From Hermetia illucens (Eukaryota > Arthropoda > Insecta > Diptera > Stratiomyidae), in contig NC_051853.1 in assembly GCF_905115235.1 (NCBI RefSeq), positions 47,985,467 through 48,049,466 of the forward strand: a stretch of DNA of 64,000 nucleotides, written 5' to 3'. This document shows positions 63,391 to 64,000 of the stretch, piece after piece (positions within the stretch are counted from its first letter, which is position 1; every line of letters begins with the position of its first letter). The translations under genes were made by a program, and so were the position numbers. Below the pieces are notes generated by a model. That model was not told where the DNA came from, ran no database searches, and saw only the letters and a list, made by a program, of their open reading frames with translations.

Positions 63391-64000
63391 ACATTCTGAG
63401 GACCCTCGCTAACGTTGTCGAAGAAGTCGCACATTCCAGTCCCCTTCCATAGTCCCTTTTCAATAGCCAAAGGTCTTCGTGAGGTCAGTCCCTATTCGCG
63501 GAAAGATTTACACTTCGGTAGAAACAAAGTTTCAAAAATTGCAGGTTGATAGCTCACAAATTTCTATTCCTCTTAGGCGCCTCTCACGATAAGCAGAGAA
63601 GATTTTGAGTGTATTTTTAAGCACCAACTCACGGGGGCAAGTTAATTAGATCAGGCATTTTTCAATGAGCAGCTACTGGCTAGCTGGTTTGGAACCTGAT
63701 AAACAGGATTAGGAAAGGAAGAATTGTTTGCCCTTGGAGTATATTAGATGGGATCCCAGTACGGCACCCTTTCTGCATCGCATCGCCTCCGGGTTCTTTT
63801 TGCTTTTATCACACTCTTTTGACTGATGAACATCCTCCCAGATTACACGTAGGCTCCCTCGGCAATACATTTCGTGTGCCCAAATTCCGGGTCATTTAGG
63901 AATTGGATAAGGGAACCTCTTTTGAAGGACGTTTCAACTGCGTTTTTACGATGCAGGACGTATTTAGGGTGTGTTTTTTCCTTTTGCTGCTTTACTGGAT
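63391..64000. other. Unassigned sequence at the right edge
   Basis: No gene, RNA or known repeat seen. Short open frames lack family resemblance. Confidence 0.4.

Noticed and set aside
1-64000. CRISPR arrays, rRNA, operons or bacterial-type genes
   Set aside because: No regularly spaced repeats with spacers and no ribosomal sequence; gene structure is eukaryotic with spliceosomal introns.

Overview
The window looks like repeat-rich DNA from an insect, probably a fly (Diptera). The only host genes I can support are a small tandem family. They have short introns, arthropod-type TATA promoters and AATAAA signals. The transposon community (Jockey, R1, LOA, RTE, Gypsy, mariner, a tRNA-derived SINE, a Penelope-like piece) is of dipteran type. 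No species can be named from sequence alone. There is no CRISPR array, rRNA gene or tRNA gene.

The host family has five copies on the + strand, at 20052-20770, 26615-27297, 34276-34961, 48088-48773 and a decayed first exon at 57890-58121. Each intact copy has two exons and encodes a 166-168 residue protein. It starts with a signal peptide and ends in a domain with the hallmarks of the MBF2 family (an S-Y-V-E-I strand, a G-G-I-G-Q/K-R turn and a terminal I-Y-G). All five copies share about 200 bp of promoter, and the four intact ones share a polyadenylation block.

Copies 2, 3 and 4 sit in three successive segmental-duplication units (about 23.8-30.1, 31.1-43.5 and 44.8-55.5 kb). Each unit has the same order: a minus-strand RTE piece, an unclassified block, a minus-strand LOA-type LINE (LOA-B), a SINE, the MBF2-like gene, a minus-strand Jockey 3' piece, a plus-strand LOA-type LINE (LOA-A), and a Gypsy element with its LTR. 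The units differ mainly by indels, so the gene and its nest of transposons appear to have been copied together. Between genes 2, 3 and 4 the introns differ by only 2-3 percent. Exon 2 differs by about 7-10 percent, and every change I counted alters the protein. This is the most interesting signal in the window.

Region by region: 0.3-3.1 kb RTE-A LINE (-); 3.4-7.7 Jockey-type LINE (+); 8.7-11.5 Gypsy fossil (+); 11.6-12.8 Jockey (-); 12.8-14.7 two further LINE fragments (+); 15.0-15.9 RTE-B (+); 16.6-18.76 R1-type LINE (+) cut by a short RTE-A copy (18.76-19.48); 20-21.3 MBF2-like gene 1 and its flank; 21.4-24.5 RTE pieces; 24.5-55.5 the three units; 55.6-57.6 mariner, RTE and LOA-B debris; 57.6-58.1 gene 5 relic; 58.8-63.4 Jockey, RTE-A and RTE-B debris; 63.4-64 nothing recognised. 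All counts are by eye from the printed sequence.
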